A DNA stretch of 64,000 nt, taken from assembly GCF_025602895.1 (NCBI RefSeq), contig NW_026516206.1:744001-808000 (forward strand). Direction: 5' to 3'. This DNA comes from Polychytrium aggregatum. Taxonomy: Eukaryota; Chytridiomycota; Chytridiomycetes; Polychytriales. This document shows, in pieces, positions 32,943 through 43,667 of this stretch (position 1 is its first letter; the number at the start of each line of letters is the position of its first letter). Under the pieces are notes generated by a model. It made no database searches, was not told where the DNA came from, and saw only the letters and a program-made list of their open reading frames with translations. The position numbers and the translations under genes were made by a program.

Positions 32943-34155
32943 CTACCGAGCATGTGCTGCTTTCTGGTCAAGCACTTGCTTGTTCGACTTTGCTGGCTCC
33001 CATACATGGGACCAATAGGTGATGGTGTAGGCCAGTTGTCCAGGCTTGCCCTCGGCCCCTAGTTTCTTTTTACACAGCTCCTCGTCGATCTGGTCGGACT
33101 GAGCACTGCATATCGAATAAAGGTATTTGACATCGAGCCAATTGTCGGGGTAGATGAATGCCTCTGCGCTGTTCTTGTAGTTCCAGTTGTAGGGGTATAT
33201 GTAGCCTGCGCGTTGTTCAAGTCAGTTTAGATCTGTGCCTGTGCTTCTTGAGCGAGTTGGGAGAAGCGCATCGTACGTCCGCTCCAGATGGACATGCTTG
33301 CGATCGATAGCACTGGCAATCTCACCATGCTTGAGCACCGTCAGCCCGCTGCGCTTGGCGGTCGGGAACGAGCGGAAGCGCATCCAGGCTTTGTAGAGCA
33401 CGACGGGGCCTGTAGCTTCTTCTGCGGTTAGAGTCGTTGAGCGTGCGACGGCTCGCATGATTTCGTCGACGACGAACATCCAGAAGGGATGTCCGGGTGC
33501 ACTTGCCATCCATGCGTTTGGCAGCGAGTGCTCAAACTGTGTGTCCAGACCCATGAAGCTGATGAGGGCAGATCCGCGCTCGATCAGCGCAGGCCCACCC
33601 TCGACAACAGGTGCATCCATGGCTCGGAGACACTCCATGTCGAGATCGGCATATACCCCTCCGTACTTGTACATGTAAAAGTAGCGAGAGGCATCGGCCC
33701 GGTTGATGTTCTTTGGAAGGGCGTCGTATGTGTCGAGGAACCACGGGAAGCTGGTCTCGATGAGCTTGCGGTTCATGTCGTCTGTCCACAAGATGTAGGT
33801 CCATGTGGGATGATGCCGCTTCCATGAGTCGGACCATTTTTGAAACCGCTGTCAAGCATGGCCGTATCCAGGTCCGGGTCAGCTCGGTGGCGCTGGAACG
33901 ATGTGGCGACGTTCGCTGGCTTTGGGAGCAGTATATTCCCTGTTTGCTCCGCGGGCGACTTACCTTGGGCAGGGTCTCATTCTTCCAGGACTGGTGAATG
34001 ATGCTCGGGATGGTGACATCTTGTCTCTGATCAAAAATCGGATCGATGTAGGGATTGGACGCTTGGAATCGCGCGAGCGAGTAGACAAAGAGACACGCCG
34101 CCACCAGCATCGGGACGACGAGTGCCGGCGGCCATCTGCACGGAGCCCTCATCAT
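32943..34155 (-). CDS. GT32-family glycosyltransferase, tandem copy 2
   Basis: Three exons, 33964-34155, 33326-33848 and 32943-33205, give 325 aa. Type II anchor at about 9-27 (PALVVPMLVAACLFVYSL), then IPSIIHQSWKNETLPK, NINRADASRYFYMYKYGG, the DXD motif YADLDMEC and the PGHPFWMFVVDE block. The last exon is longer than in copy 1 (NWNYKNSAEAFIYPDNWLDV, TYWSHVWEPA). Exon-intron layout and intron phases match copies 1 and 3. The active-site exon is nearly identical to copy 1 over several hundred bases while the first and last exons are diverged, as expected after gene conversion or very unequal constraint. Golgi sugar transfer is inferred from family. Confidence 0.85.
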
Positions 34156-34353
34156 GGCGAGGTGCAGTCAGCGGTCGGTGAGTTGGACAGGCGGTTGCAA
34201 ACTTGCCAGCAGCAACGGTGCGATCGGCGGGATGGGGCTGGCCGTTTTCAGAGAGCGGCGACAGGGCGAGGTGAGACGCCGTTGTATGTGCGTGGCTTGG
34301 CAACACCAGGGCGTCTTGGCGCGTCCAAGCGCGCTGAACCAACCAGGGCGGAT

Positions 34354-34392
<39 letters not shown>

Positions 34393-34524
34393 GTCTTGGC
34401 AAAACCATGGCGGCAGCGGAGCAACTTTGTTGGCACAGACAGAGAGGGGAGAGGAAAAAGACCAGCGACGGGGCATCATCCCTGGCAACATCCCTGGCAT
34501 CGTCTCTGGCAACATTCCCTGGCA
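34156..34524. other. Spacer between GT32 copies 2 and 3
   Basis: Contains an AC dinucleotide run at 34355-34388; no gene recognised. Confidence 0.5.
34355..34388. repeat. (AC)17 microsatellite
   Basis: Seventeen uninterrupted AC units on the plus strand. Confidence 0.95.
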
Positions 34525-35853
34525 TCACTGGCTTTTCGTCGTGTTGGTGGTATCGTTTGCTGGGTTGTCCAGGATGTCCTGGTTGGCTCTTTCGGGCTCC
34601 CAGGTGTGGGACCAGTACGTCAGCGCATAGGCTTTCTGGCCAGGCTTGCCTTCGGCATTCAATCGCCGCTTGCATTCTTTCTCGTCGAGTGTGGAGAGCT
34701 GGGCGCTGCAAACCTCAACAAAGCCATCAGAGTTGCTCCAGTCGTACGGAAAGATGAACTCTGTTGAGGCCAGAGGCGAGTTTCGGCAGCACGAATCAGC
34801 AAGTGGATACCAGCCGGGGCAATCATACAAGCGTTTCCATCAAAACAGTGATATAGAGTGGTGGAGGCGACGAGCAGATGGGGGGGGGCATCCATACCAT
34901 GATCCAGGGCTACTAAGCGGTTGACCTCCGTGACGTTGAGTTGCGAGTAAATCTTCCAGGCCGAGTGCAGGACGACGGGCCCGGTAAGCTCTTCGGTGCC
35001 GCTCTTGCCGCTGCTTCGGGCCTTGATCATCTCGTTGACGACGAACATCCAGAAGGGATGTCCGGGTGCACTCGCCATCCATGCGTTTGGCAGCGAGTGC
35101 TCAAACTGTGTGTTGGTGCCCATGAAGGCAATGAGGGCCGACGCACGATCGGTCAGCGACGGCTGGTCTTTGTCATAGGGAGCATCCATAGCTCGGAGAC
35201 ACTCCATGTCGAGGTCGGCATATACCCCTCCGTACTTGTACATGTAAAAGTAGCGAGAGGCGTCGGCTCGGTTGATGTTCTTTGGAAGGGCGTCGTATAG
35301 GTCGAGGAACCACGGGAAGCTGGTCTCGATGAGCCTGCGGTTCATGTCGTCTGTCCAAAGGACATAGGTCCATGTGGGATGATGTCGCTTCCATGTGTTT
35401 GCCCACTTCTCGAATCTCTGGGGAAGGCGGGTACAGAGTGATTGTGCAGCGTCAGCAAGGGTCCAGAAAGCGATCAGCGGTCCTTTGGTAGCCCAGCGTC
35501 AATCATCAGGGCGATACCCGCCAAAGGAGATGCCGTCAGGTAGAGGCATATGCGCAAGCTGGCGACGATGCAGCTGCAGTGGACGGTTCAGCCAATGCCA
35601 AGTCGCTATCTGGTGCTCAGAGCCCAGTGCCCTCCGAGACCGATCGACTTGCCTTTGGCAGCTCACTGGTCTTCCAAGACTGGTGGATGATCTGCGGGAT
35701 ACGAGGGCCCTGCGGGTGGATTCCAAACATATCAAACTCGACGGGGCCTTCAAGCTGCAGACTGGGCAGCAGGTAGAACTGGGCGAGGGTGACCAGCAGT
35801 AGAAAAGAGAACACCGCAGTGCTCAAGACCGATAGCTTGGAGAGTCGGACCAT
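34525..35853 (-). CDS. GT32-family glycosyltransferase, tandem copy 3
   Basis: Three exons, 35653-35853, 34898-35417 and 34525-34760, give 318 aa. Type II anchor at about 8-28 (SVLSTAVFSFLLLVTLAQFY), IPQIIHQSWKTSELPK, NINRADASRYFYMYKYGG, DXD in YADLDMEC, and the last exon with FIFPYDWSNSD and TYWSHTWEPE. Intron 1 has a GC donor (AAG|GCAAGT) where copies 1 and 2 have GT at the same position. This copy is the most diverged of the three in exon 2 (MDAPYDKDQPSLTDRASAL). It is the most upstream of the array. Function as for the other copies, inferred from family. Confidence 0.85.
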
Positions 35854-36437
35854 GATGAGGAGGGGTGTCCCGGCCGTGAGAAGCGGAGGCTGCTCGACAG
35901 GAGGACGAGATCTGCAGCAAGTTGCTTTGCGATTGCTGCTCTGAGCGACAGGAGAGCCGGATGGGGAGACAGACGAGGGGAGGCAGGAGAAGGCTGTGTT
36001 GAGTCAGCCGTGTTTGTGGGAGCTGCTCTGTTGGGGACGACGGCGACAAGGAGTGGGCTTGAGGAACCCGCGCCGGCCAGAGGAACAGCGACGGGCGATA
36101 TCGATGCTCGCTTGGGTGCTGCTCGTTGGAGGGACGGGCGCTCCTGGCATTTATATGTCTTCGACAAGCTATTTGCATGCGATTGTGAAGAGACATGGTT
36201 CTCTCAATGGTCGCCGGTGGATGTTGACAATGCCGACAGACAGAATAATGGAGGACCATTCCTTCGAATCATGATTGATCTCCTCGCCGGCTGGAGCGAC
36301 ACTGCCACCGTTGTGCTCCTCACCCTCCCAAGCCCCGGACGTTTGCTATCCTCTTCACTGGGGTAAATCAATGTATCAAAGTGATTTATGAACTCGTTTC
36401 GGCCTTGTCGCCGCCACACACCCACATAGGGCCAGCA
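35854..36437. other. Spacer upstream of the GT32 array
   Basis: No gene recognised; probably promoter of GT32 copy 3 plus 3' UTR of the inositol polyphosphate kinase gene. Confidence 0.45.
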
Positions 36438-37793
36438 TTACTTGCTGCTGCCGGGCTTGGCCGTGTTGCTGGGCTTGACGGTGCTGCTGGCCTGAATGGT
36501 GCTTCCGGGTCGAAAGCTGCTGGTGGTGCCAAGAGCGGTGCCGCTCAGGACCGGGATGCCCTTGGCCCAGCTCTTCCACGAGTCAAGGGCATGGTCAATG
36601 CCGTGGGTGAGCGATCCATATCCGTCACCAAGCGAGGCGTACACCGGGGCAGACAGGAACCAGTTCTTCCATTCGTCAACAGGAGCACCAAAGGTCGGGG
36701 CGACAACCTGGGCGGCGGACGACGGGGGCTCCAGCGGCATCGCATAGACGGCGCTCAGGGTGGTGATGAGGTTGTTGAGGCCGGTCAGGTACACACTGTC
36801 AGGCCCGGGCTGGTCGGTGCTGAAGTAGGAGTGGTTGAAGTCGATCGAGTAAACGTCTGCGTGTGCCTGCGGTGCATATTTTTCGTAGTTCTCTGGGTCC
36901 CAGGCGGCCTTGGTGTCGCCCTCGTAGACAAGCAGCAGGCTGGAGCCTCGCAGTCGGATACCGTTCAGCTCCGAGAGGGTATCCCGAAGTCGCTCGAGCT
37001 TGGTGACCAGTATGGGGATGGCCGCCCGATGGACAAGTCGGCCCTTGCCGTCGCAGAAGAACTGGCGGAGACCGAGCGGCAGTGTCACCGTGTTGAGCGC
37101 ATAGCCATAGCTCTTGGGGAACTTGAGATAGTGGCCTGAGGGCGGGTCGTAGATCTTCATGCCGCAGAGCAGCATGCCGGTGGCCTCGACTGTCGTCACC
37201 ATCGACCGGACTGACATCCTGACCTTCTTCAGAAGCGATGCATCGTTCTCGTAGAGCTGGGTCCCGATCTTGATGTCGATGGTGCAGGGCTTGGTGAAGG
37301 TGCTGGTGGCGTTGTAGGTGCGGATCCATCGCTCGTTGGGAGAGGGATGGCTGCCGTCCTTGGGCGCTGGAGGAGTGCTGTACTCGCCGTAGAAGCGTGG
37401 GATAAAGTCAATGTAGGACGCGATCAAGATGTTGGGCGGATTGAACCGGTATTCTTCAGTTTTTTGGTAAAAAGCAAGCTCCTTGATCTCGGAGCGTTTG
37501 GCGACAATACCGTCGCCGAGGTCGATGATTGTGCCATGGCCAGCCACCGCCTCGAAGCTGGTTCCGGTGATGGGCAGATTGGACGGCAGCAGCGCGGAGG
37601 TCAGAGTGGGCGAGGCCGGGGGCTTGTGGCCCGTCGGGACGGCAGCAGGAGGGGCCAAGTTGGAAGCTTCTTGTTCCTCGGGCTCGACGACAGCAGCGGC
37701 GACTGTGGCCATGGGGGCCGAGGAAACAGCGGCAGGTGCGCCAGTGATGGTTGGGACGGCGGCGGGAGGAGCAACAAAGTCTTCGTCGGACAT
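36438..37793 (-). CDS. Inositol polyphosphate kinase (IPMK/Arg82-IPK family)
   Basis: Single exon of 451 aa from the ATG at 37793. The first 95 residues are Ala/Pro-rich and probably disordered. The IPK domain (about 95-420) has the family hallmark PCTIDIKIG (PxxxDxKxG) near residue 165, LRGSSLLLVYEGD (SSLL motif) near 280 and YSIDFNHS (the D-F-x-H metal/ATP site) near 317. The tail is Ser/Thr-rich (SSTVKPSNTAKPGSSK). Members phosphorylate inositol phosphates such as IP3/IP4/IP5 (multikinase) or IP6 (Kcs1 type). The moderate length and absence of the long Kcs1 extensions favour a multikinase, but this cannot be settled by eye. Confidence 0.85.
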   Translation of the reverse strand: MSDEDFVAPPAAVPTITGAPAAVSSAPMATVAAAVVEPEEQEASNLAPPAAVPTGHKPPASPTLTSALLPSNLPITGTSFEAVAGHGTIIDLGDGIVAKRSEIKELAFYQKTEEYRFNPPNILIASYIDFIPRFYGEYSTPPAPKDGSHPSPNERWIRTYNATSTFTKPCTIDIKIGTQLYENDASLLKKVRMSVRSMVTTVEATGMLLCGMKIYDPPSGHYLKFPKSYGYALNTVTLPLGLRQFFCDGKGRLVHRAAIPILVTKLERLRDTLSELNGIRLRGSSLLLVYEGDTKAAWDPENYEKYAPQAHADVYSIDFNHSYFSTDQPGPDSVYLTGLNNLITTLSAVYAMPLEPPSSAAQVVAPTFGAPVDEWKNWFLSAPVYASLGDGYGSLTHGIDHALDSWKSWAKGIPVLSGTALGTTSSFRPGSTIQASSTVKPSNTAKPGSSK

Positions 37794-38496
37794 AGTGGCA
37801 GCGACAGATGGTGCGGGACGGAGAAGGTGGCTGGATTGAGCCGACGGGATGCTGCGAAAGCGAGGGCTGGGTTAGCAGAGCGAATAGATGGATGGAGAGA
37901 TGGATGGAGGGATGGATGGAGGTTGACGGATGGATGGCAGGGCTGGCACATGGACGAACGGTCATGTGCAAGTCACAGGCCGCTGCGCCACAGTGTCCAG
38001 CCGCCCACTCTGGCTGTCTGCACCGAAGCGCTGAGCCCAAGCATCAAGCACCAGCAAGAGTGCTCTTCATTCAGATGCCACGATGCTGAGCTGTCGAAGC
38101 GGCGGCTCTGTGGCCTCGGATGGACTGGGCGGCTCTCTGGCAGCCTCTGCGGTGGGAGCTGTTCTCGGCGAGGAGCCGCATTTCGCAGCACCAAAACATC
38201 TGTATCTGCTGGCCATTCGGAGCACAGGCACAGTCATCGCTTCCGGCCAATGCCGAGGGCGTTGATTAAACGGGTCCAATTCAAGCGGGGAACTGCGAGC
38301 GATTGAGTCAGCTGGAACTGTGCGGCTCGATCGCATCAAAAAGACGTGGCTATTCTCGAAAACAGGGTGCAATATTTCGCATCGTAAAGCGCTGTATTGG
38401 GTGGGCGGGAGCATGCATCTGAAAGCGGCCCTGTGATCGTTGTCGATCCAGCGTTTCGGCCTCCAGCGGATGTTTGAGGGCGCACCGAGGCAACGT
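37794..38496. other. Spacer with TGGA repeat
   Basis: Between two minus-strand genes. Holds a TGGA/GATGGA repeat at 37887-37936. No gene recognised. Confidence 0.5.
37887..37936. repeat. TGGA tetranucleotide repeat
   Basis: Imperfect TGGA/GGA units just upstream of the inositol polyphosphate kinase start. Confidence 0.8.
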
Positions 38497-38856
38497 TCAA
38501 AAGTCGTAGACCCGGCCTTTGCGTTCCCAGTCGCCAAACCGAGTCGGCTCAGCGCCCTTGGGGCCACCGATCTCGCCCGTCTGGGGATTCTTGTTGCCCT
38601 CCCAGCCCTCCAGCTTGTGCTGCTGGGCATCGGGGTGCTGGATGCCGGCGGCCACATCACTTGAGATCTGGCTGTCCGCCTGTTTCAGCAGGCGCTCGAA
38701 CTCTTCCTGGTCCTGTTTGTTGCCCAAAGGAATCGGTCGTGGCGAGGAAAAGATGCCAGGCGACACGGCCGAAGCACTGGAGGATGATCGAGCAAGTGTC
38801 GATGTGGAGAGACAGCGGACAGCACCGCATGGGCGGAGGCGGGAGAGACGGTGCAT
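38497..38856 (-). CDS. SDHAF4: Succinate dehydrogenase assembly factor 4, mitochondrial
   Basis: Single exon of 119 aa from the ATG at 38856. The first 35 residues are rich in Arg, Ser and Leu without acidic residues (MHRLSRLRPCGAVRCLSTS), a mitochondrial presequence. The C-terminus carries the SDHAF4 (DUF1674) signature: EGNKNPQTGEIGGPKGAEPT then RFGDWERKGRVYDF. SDHAF4 binds flavinylated SdhA in the matrix and promotes its assembly with SdhB. Size fits the family. The frame is open further upstream to 39099, but that part is repetitive and lacks homology, so the internal ATG is preferred. Confidence 0.93.
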   Translation of the reverse strand: MHRLSRLRPCGAVRCLSTSTLARSSSSASAVSPGIFSSPRPIPLGNKQDQEEFERLLKQADSQISSDVAAGIQHPDAQQHKLEGWEGNKNPQTGEIGGPKGAEPTRFGDWERKGRVYDF

Positions 38857-39256
38857 GTTCGAGACAGACTTTGGTGAATGTGTTGGCGAGGCTGGCGCTG
38901 TGATGAAAGCCTGAACAGAGTCCGGCGAGTTGATCGGTTGGCTGCGGGTTTTGGAGAGAAGGGCGCTGTCTGGCTGTGGACGCGCTGCTGCATTTTGCAT
39001 ATGGCAAATCGCATGTTGCAAATCGCACACTGCATATTGCATTTCGGGTTGTGTTGTGTATTCTGCATGCTGCGGTACATTTCTCAGGGCGCCGGGCATC
39101 CTCTGAGATTATATCCCTCGCACAGGCTTCAATCGAGTTGGAATCAACCCCCGCAACAAATGCCGATCAGTCCAGCCTCGCTATTGCACTCCCGTTGATT
39201 ACAACCAACTCGCCGCCAACTCAGCACAATTGCCATCGCTATCGCAGATATGTCTC
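38857..39256. other. Spacer between MTR10 and SDHAF4
   Basis: Includes imperfect TGCATATTGCAAATCGCA-like repeats at about 38990-39070. Probably SDHAF4 promoter; no gene recognised. Confidence 0.5.
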
Positions 39257-42200
39257 TCATACGGACTCGGTGCGTTGACTGGCTCGGTTGTGGACCAGGT
39301 TTCGGCGCCGATACTGGGCCGAAAAGTCATTCAGGACGCTGGAAAGCTTGCGGGGATCGCGCTCGCCAAGTGCGCTGAGGACCGTGCGTCGAGCAAACCG
39401 ATGGACAGAACAATTCAGGTCAGCGAGGTTACGACGCGGCCGGGTTTATGGTGCAGGTGTCTGCTACGTTGTGTGGCGCACTCTGCGGCATTAGACAGCG
39501 CATGCTGATCGCGGTCGACAACACGACTTACATCTCGACCTTCTTCACGAACGCCTGGCGGTCTTGGAGAGAGAGTTGGGGGTCAGGCAGCTGCCCTATG
39601 AGGTTGGAGATGAATGCCACAGTTTGTTCGGGCATCATCTGGTAAATGAACTTGAGGATCGGGCCAATCTCTGCCACAATGAACCGCTCCCGCGGGAAAT
39701 GGAAAAAGAGCCCCTCGAACAGCATTCCGACCAGTGGCAGTCCCTGTTCACGGCCGATTTGCTGGATACGTTCGACCACAATGGGCGACGACGACGTCGA
39801 GGCCTTGAAGAGCTCATAAAAGTACGCCAGGACCTTCTGCAGACAGTCAGGCTCCTCCATGCTGAGGAAGGATAGCCCACACTGGAAGATCGCGGGCTGG
39901 ATAGCGGACTGGGTTGCAAGGACTGGTGATCGCTCCAGCGTGCGGGTGATGAGAATGAAGAAATCCTGGATAGCTGATGGATGTTGCGGCGGGGTTGCAT
40001 TGGATGGAGCCGCGGAGTTGACGATGAAACCGGGTCCGGGAGACGCAAGGGACCCGTCGGGGATGTAGAGTCGATAGCATTAGCATTCTAGTTGGATGCC
40101 ACATTTGGCACTTGGCCATTGATCGAGGGGTGAGGTGAAAACCAACTCCCAGATGCTGGAACGAATGTCGTTCTTGTCGAAAGCCGGCTCGACATTTGCC
40201 CGGGACGCTGCTTACCATCGGGATTCATATCCTGCTGCTTGGTGCTCTGGATCAGGCGAAGCATCAAGCCCGTCATGTGCTCCACAGCCGAAAACACAAG
40301 CTTGCCGTTGTCAGTCGTGTCGCTGGCGTACTCCTTGACAAACTGCAGGACACTCCACAGGTAGCACGGACGGCCGGTCTGCTCGAAGGCAGCGTTGATC
40401 TTGGCGAGCATTTGCGGGAGCAGGCTCGTGAGTCCACCCCGGCAGGACTCGATGCTGTATCGGAAGCATCTGGCGATCGCATCGCCAAGTGTGCTGTCGG
40501 CAAAGTTGCTCAGCAGCAGCTCAAAGATGGGCCACATGTCGTGGATAAACTGTACGTTTGGAGGGTTGGTGCCAGTGGGAATAGTCTTGGGACGCACGCA
40601 CTTGATGAAGATGGCAACTTGATCAAGGATCTCTACGGAGCCGATGCGAGGTGAGTATGCTTGCCAAATGCGACTCTGCATGTGATTCGTGGACAAGAAC
40701 ACATATCCTCGTTTCAACAACATCTGAATGATATGGATCGAAAGAGGCCCTCGACGAGACAACGCAGGCTCATCGAGACAGCGCAGACTCATCGAGGTAG
40801 CGCAGGCTCAACAGAGTGACTCACCAATAGCCTTGTTCACAGCATCGACCTCGTGCTGATGGTCGGCAGGTTTGCCTTTGATTGCGATTTCGTGAAGCTG
40901 CTGAGCAAGAGGGAGACAGAAGGCTTGCAGAGCCTTGAGCATCTCCTCAATCGGCACAGAGTTGACAATATATGCGATGGCTTCGGTGAGCTCTCGTCGA
41001 TCTTCACGGTGCAAGACGTCGATCACCTTCACGTAGAAGGGGTGGAGTTGAGGCAAAAAGTTGACCAGAAGCTTGTGGAGAAGATTTGAAGTTCGCAATG
41101 GGAATGATGTTCGATGAGATGGCACATGGCGTGTCAGACCGCATGGCGCAGTGGAGTGTGTTGGATGGCATTTCCACATGGAAAGCAGTCAGCCATGCAT
41201 CGTGCATGCCATCGATGTCAGCCACACCGTCCCCGCACATCCTTACCGGTCCACATTCTTCACAGAGATACTTCATGGCCAGCGCGGCAGCGGCAGTGGT
41301 GTCTTCGTCCGCGGGATTCTCAAAGCCCTTGGAGATGAACGAGATCTGATAATTGATGTACTCGGGGTGCATGCGTGTCCAGCCGGCGTATCGTCCAATG
41401 ACGAGGATGGCTGCGTATTGGATCTTGGGATGGTCCGGCAGATTCTGCAAGAGACCCATGATCTGCGGCAGCACTCGGGACTCGTCGTTGCTGATTTTCC
41501 GGCCCATGGCACGCAGCGAAAACAGCGGCGCCTCCACATCCTGCCATTTCACCAGGTTGGCCGGAGTCGACAGCGTCTCCTGGATCTTGAGGCAGGCGCG
41601 GCCCAGAGCTTCTTCCTGCCCGACGACCGAGACACAGTCCTTCAACACATCGCCCATGTAGTGGCGGAAGTCTCGGAACTGGTCCTTCTCTTCGCCCGTG
41701 ACACTGGACATGTCTTCCGGGTACCGGAGATGCTTGATGATGATGTCGATCAGCTGACGATAGACGTTCAAGAACAGAGGAGCCTTCTCTGGACGGCTTT
41801 CGAGCCCATCGGCCACCATGAACCAAAAGTTGAAGGTGATCTTGACGATATCGAGGTCATCGTAGTTTGCGCACTGTAGCAAGCCTTCGACGATCCCCTG
41901 GAAGGCTTCAAAGTTGTCGAGGACCAAGTCGACGAAGGACTCGCCAGCCTCGGTGAAGATCCGGCAAATGCCGCGGACAATCTCGCCATCGTCGAGGCTC
42001 TCGCGCAGAAACCCTTGGAGAGGGAGTAGCCGGGGATAGATCATGTTGATGATCGTGGCGTTCTTTTGCTGGCCCGCCTGGCGAATGATCTCCGTCGAGC
42101 AGTCCACGGCCACCTCGAACAGATCGTCCGACTTGAGAGCATCGAAGCACATATTGATTATCGGCGTTTCGGCCAGAAGCGCGACCTGGATGTCGCCAAA

Positions 42201-43482
42201 CCGAAGCCACGACCACAGAACGTCGAAGCAGTCGATTTGGATCTCGGTCGTTACTCCTGTGGGCAAGAGAGCGAGTCCCATGGTCATCAGATCGATCGAT
42301 CGATCGATCGAGTGAGCGAGCGAGCGGCATTCAGCAGCAGAGGGATGCCACTGACGTCTATGATTTTGGAACGATGCTCACCTGGGGCAACCAGGTACGT
42401 GATGATCATCTGGAGAACTTGCTGTGAGTTCTTTCGCAGAATCTGGTCCGCGCGCGCCTCCAGATCGGTTTTCTGAGTGGTGTGGCAGAGAGATGGGTCT
42501 GAGTGAGTAGCTGGCACAACAGTGGTGGGATATGGCCAAGATAGCACTCAGCCGGAGAGAGAGTCCGAGTGAGTGCATCGACAGCCACCGACGGATGCAG
42601 ATACACATTGACGGCTCTGAGATGCATCGACCGGCGCCGGAAGAGTCATAGCCCACCGCCCCAATCGGACTATACGGCGATCGTCCCAGCACACACACGG
42701 GCACGGCGCCGGCAGACGTGCTCATACATCGATTGGAATCCTCTGGTTCCCGTTCGTTTCCTCAGGCAGGATCCTCAAAAACTCGAGCAGGATCCCGACT
42801 GTCTTGGGGTCTTTGCCGAGGAGCACAATCATCTGGTTGACGGGATCTTCCCAGCTCGAGGTCTGGATAGCGAGGTCGGCGAGGGCCAGGCAGAGTTGGG
42901 TCTTGATGCTTTTTGGCCCGCTCGAGAATTGGGGCAGAAGGTTGACCAGCGAGTCTCTCAGCGACATCCGCGAGCTGGCATCCAGATCGATCAGGTCATA
43001 CATGACCTTGGGTCAAAGCAGCATCGGGGCGGGTGCATTAGCCAGACTGCCTGTTTGTATCTCGAGAAGGGCTTGCTAGAAGCGACTGCGATGGCACGGC
43101 CGAAAAGCCGGATATCCCTTACCTTCTGGCGAAAGGTCTGCGCGGCAAAGATCCGGGGCTCAGGACCAACGGTCTCTGATCTGATTAGCTGATCGGCGAT
43201 GGTCCACGCCGCCGACTGGGAGCCGTTGGAGAGGGAGACCGCCCGGGAGAAGGGTTAGAGGACTCGGGCAAGCGGATCGTAGTGACCGGCACCCTCCGGT
43301 TGTCAGCTTGTTGGGCCGGCTGGGCAGGAGGTCCAAGGCGAGGAGGGTGTCCGGGGCGCTCCTACCGTCTTCTGGAAGTCTTCGAGCCAGCGGCTGGCCT
43401 CTTTGAGCTTGGCATCGTCGCCGTCGGGGAAGAAGAAGGCGTGCAGGGCCTGGAGAACCTGTTCGACTGTAGCGGCCGCCAT
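39257..43482 (-). CDS. MTR10: Karyopherin/importin beta of the Mtr10/transportin-3 family
   Basis: Nine exons, 43366-43482, 43123-43215, 42728-43006, 42382-42472, 41247-42256, 40825-41071, 40216-40632, 39532-39973 and 39257-39374, give 937 aa, matching Mtr10/TNPO3 size. It opens with an importin-beta N-terminal repeat (VEQVLQALHAFF, KEASRWLEDFQKTSAAWTIA, RIFAAQTFRQK) and continues as HEAT-like helices (LLPQFSSGPKSIKTQLCLAL, FDVLWSWLRF, YPEDMSSVTGEEKDQFRDFR). The final exon encodes LGERDPRKLSSVLNDFSAQY, recovered only by splicing past an in-frame stop at the end of exon 8. The family imports SR-type or hnRNP proteins (Npl3 in yeast) into the nucleus. All junctions are GT-AG and phase-consistent. 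It is divergent from SWF1 with a 185-bp shared promoter. Confidence 0.92.
40751..40810. repeat. Three-copy tandem repeat in MTR10 intron 6
   Basis: Imperfect units of about 20 nt (TCGAGACAGCGCAGACTCA type) within the intron at 40633-40824. Confidence 0.8.
42290..42327. repeat. GATC / GAGC tetranucleotide repeat in MTR10 intron 4
   Basis: Five GATC units followed by four GAGC-type units inside the intron at 42257-42381. Confidence 0.9.
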
Positions 43483-43667
43483 TCGGTGCAGGGTTGTCTG
43501 GGGTGCTGGCCGGCCGATTGCTGTTGGGAAGGGTGAGCGGGAAGGGAGGCAGATGCGACGAGGAAACGCAAAGAAAAATGCCGCCTCGGTGCACCCGCCG
43601 CGCTGGGCTTTTGTCGTCCATCTGCCCTCCTCCCTCGTCGCTGCCGGTGCTTCCTGGCGTGCCGGCC
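43483..43667. promoter_or_regulatory. Short bidirectional promoter MTR10 / SWF1
   Basis: Only 185 bp separate the divergent start codons of MTR10 (43482, minus) and the Swf1-like gene (43668, plus), so both 5' UTRs and core promoters must lie here. No TATA-like element obvious. Confidence 0.6.

Noticed and set aside
39230-39508. Plus-strand open frame of 93 codons
   Set aside because: It has no ATG at its start and lies antisense to the last exon and last intron of MTR10, which are supported by homology and phase.
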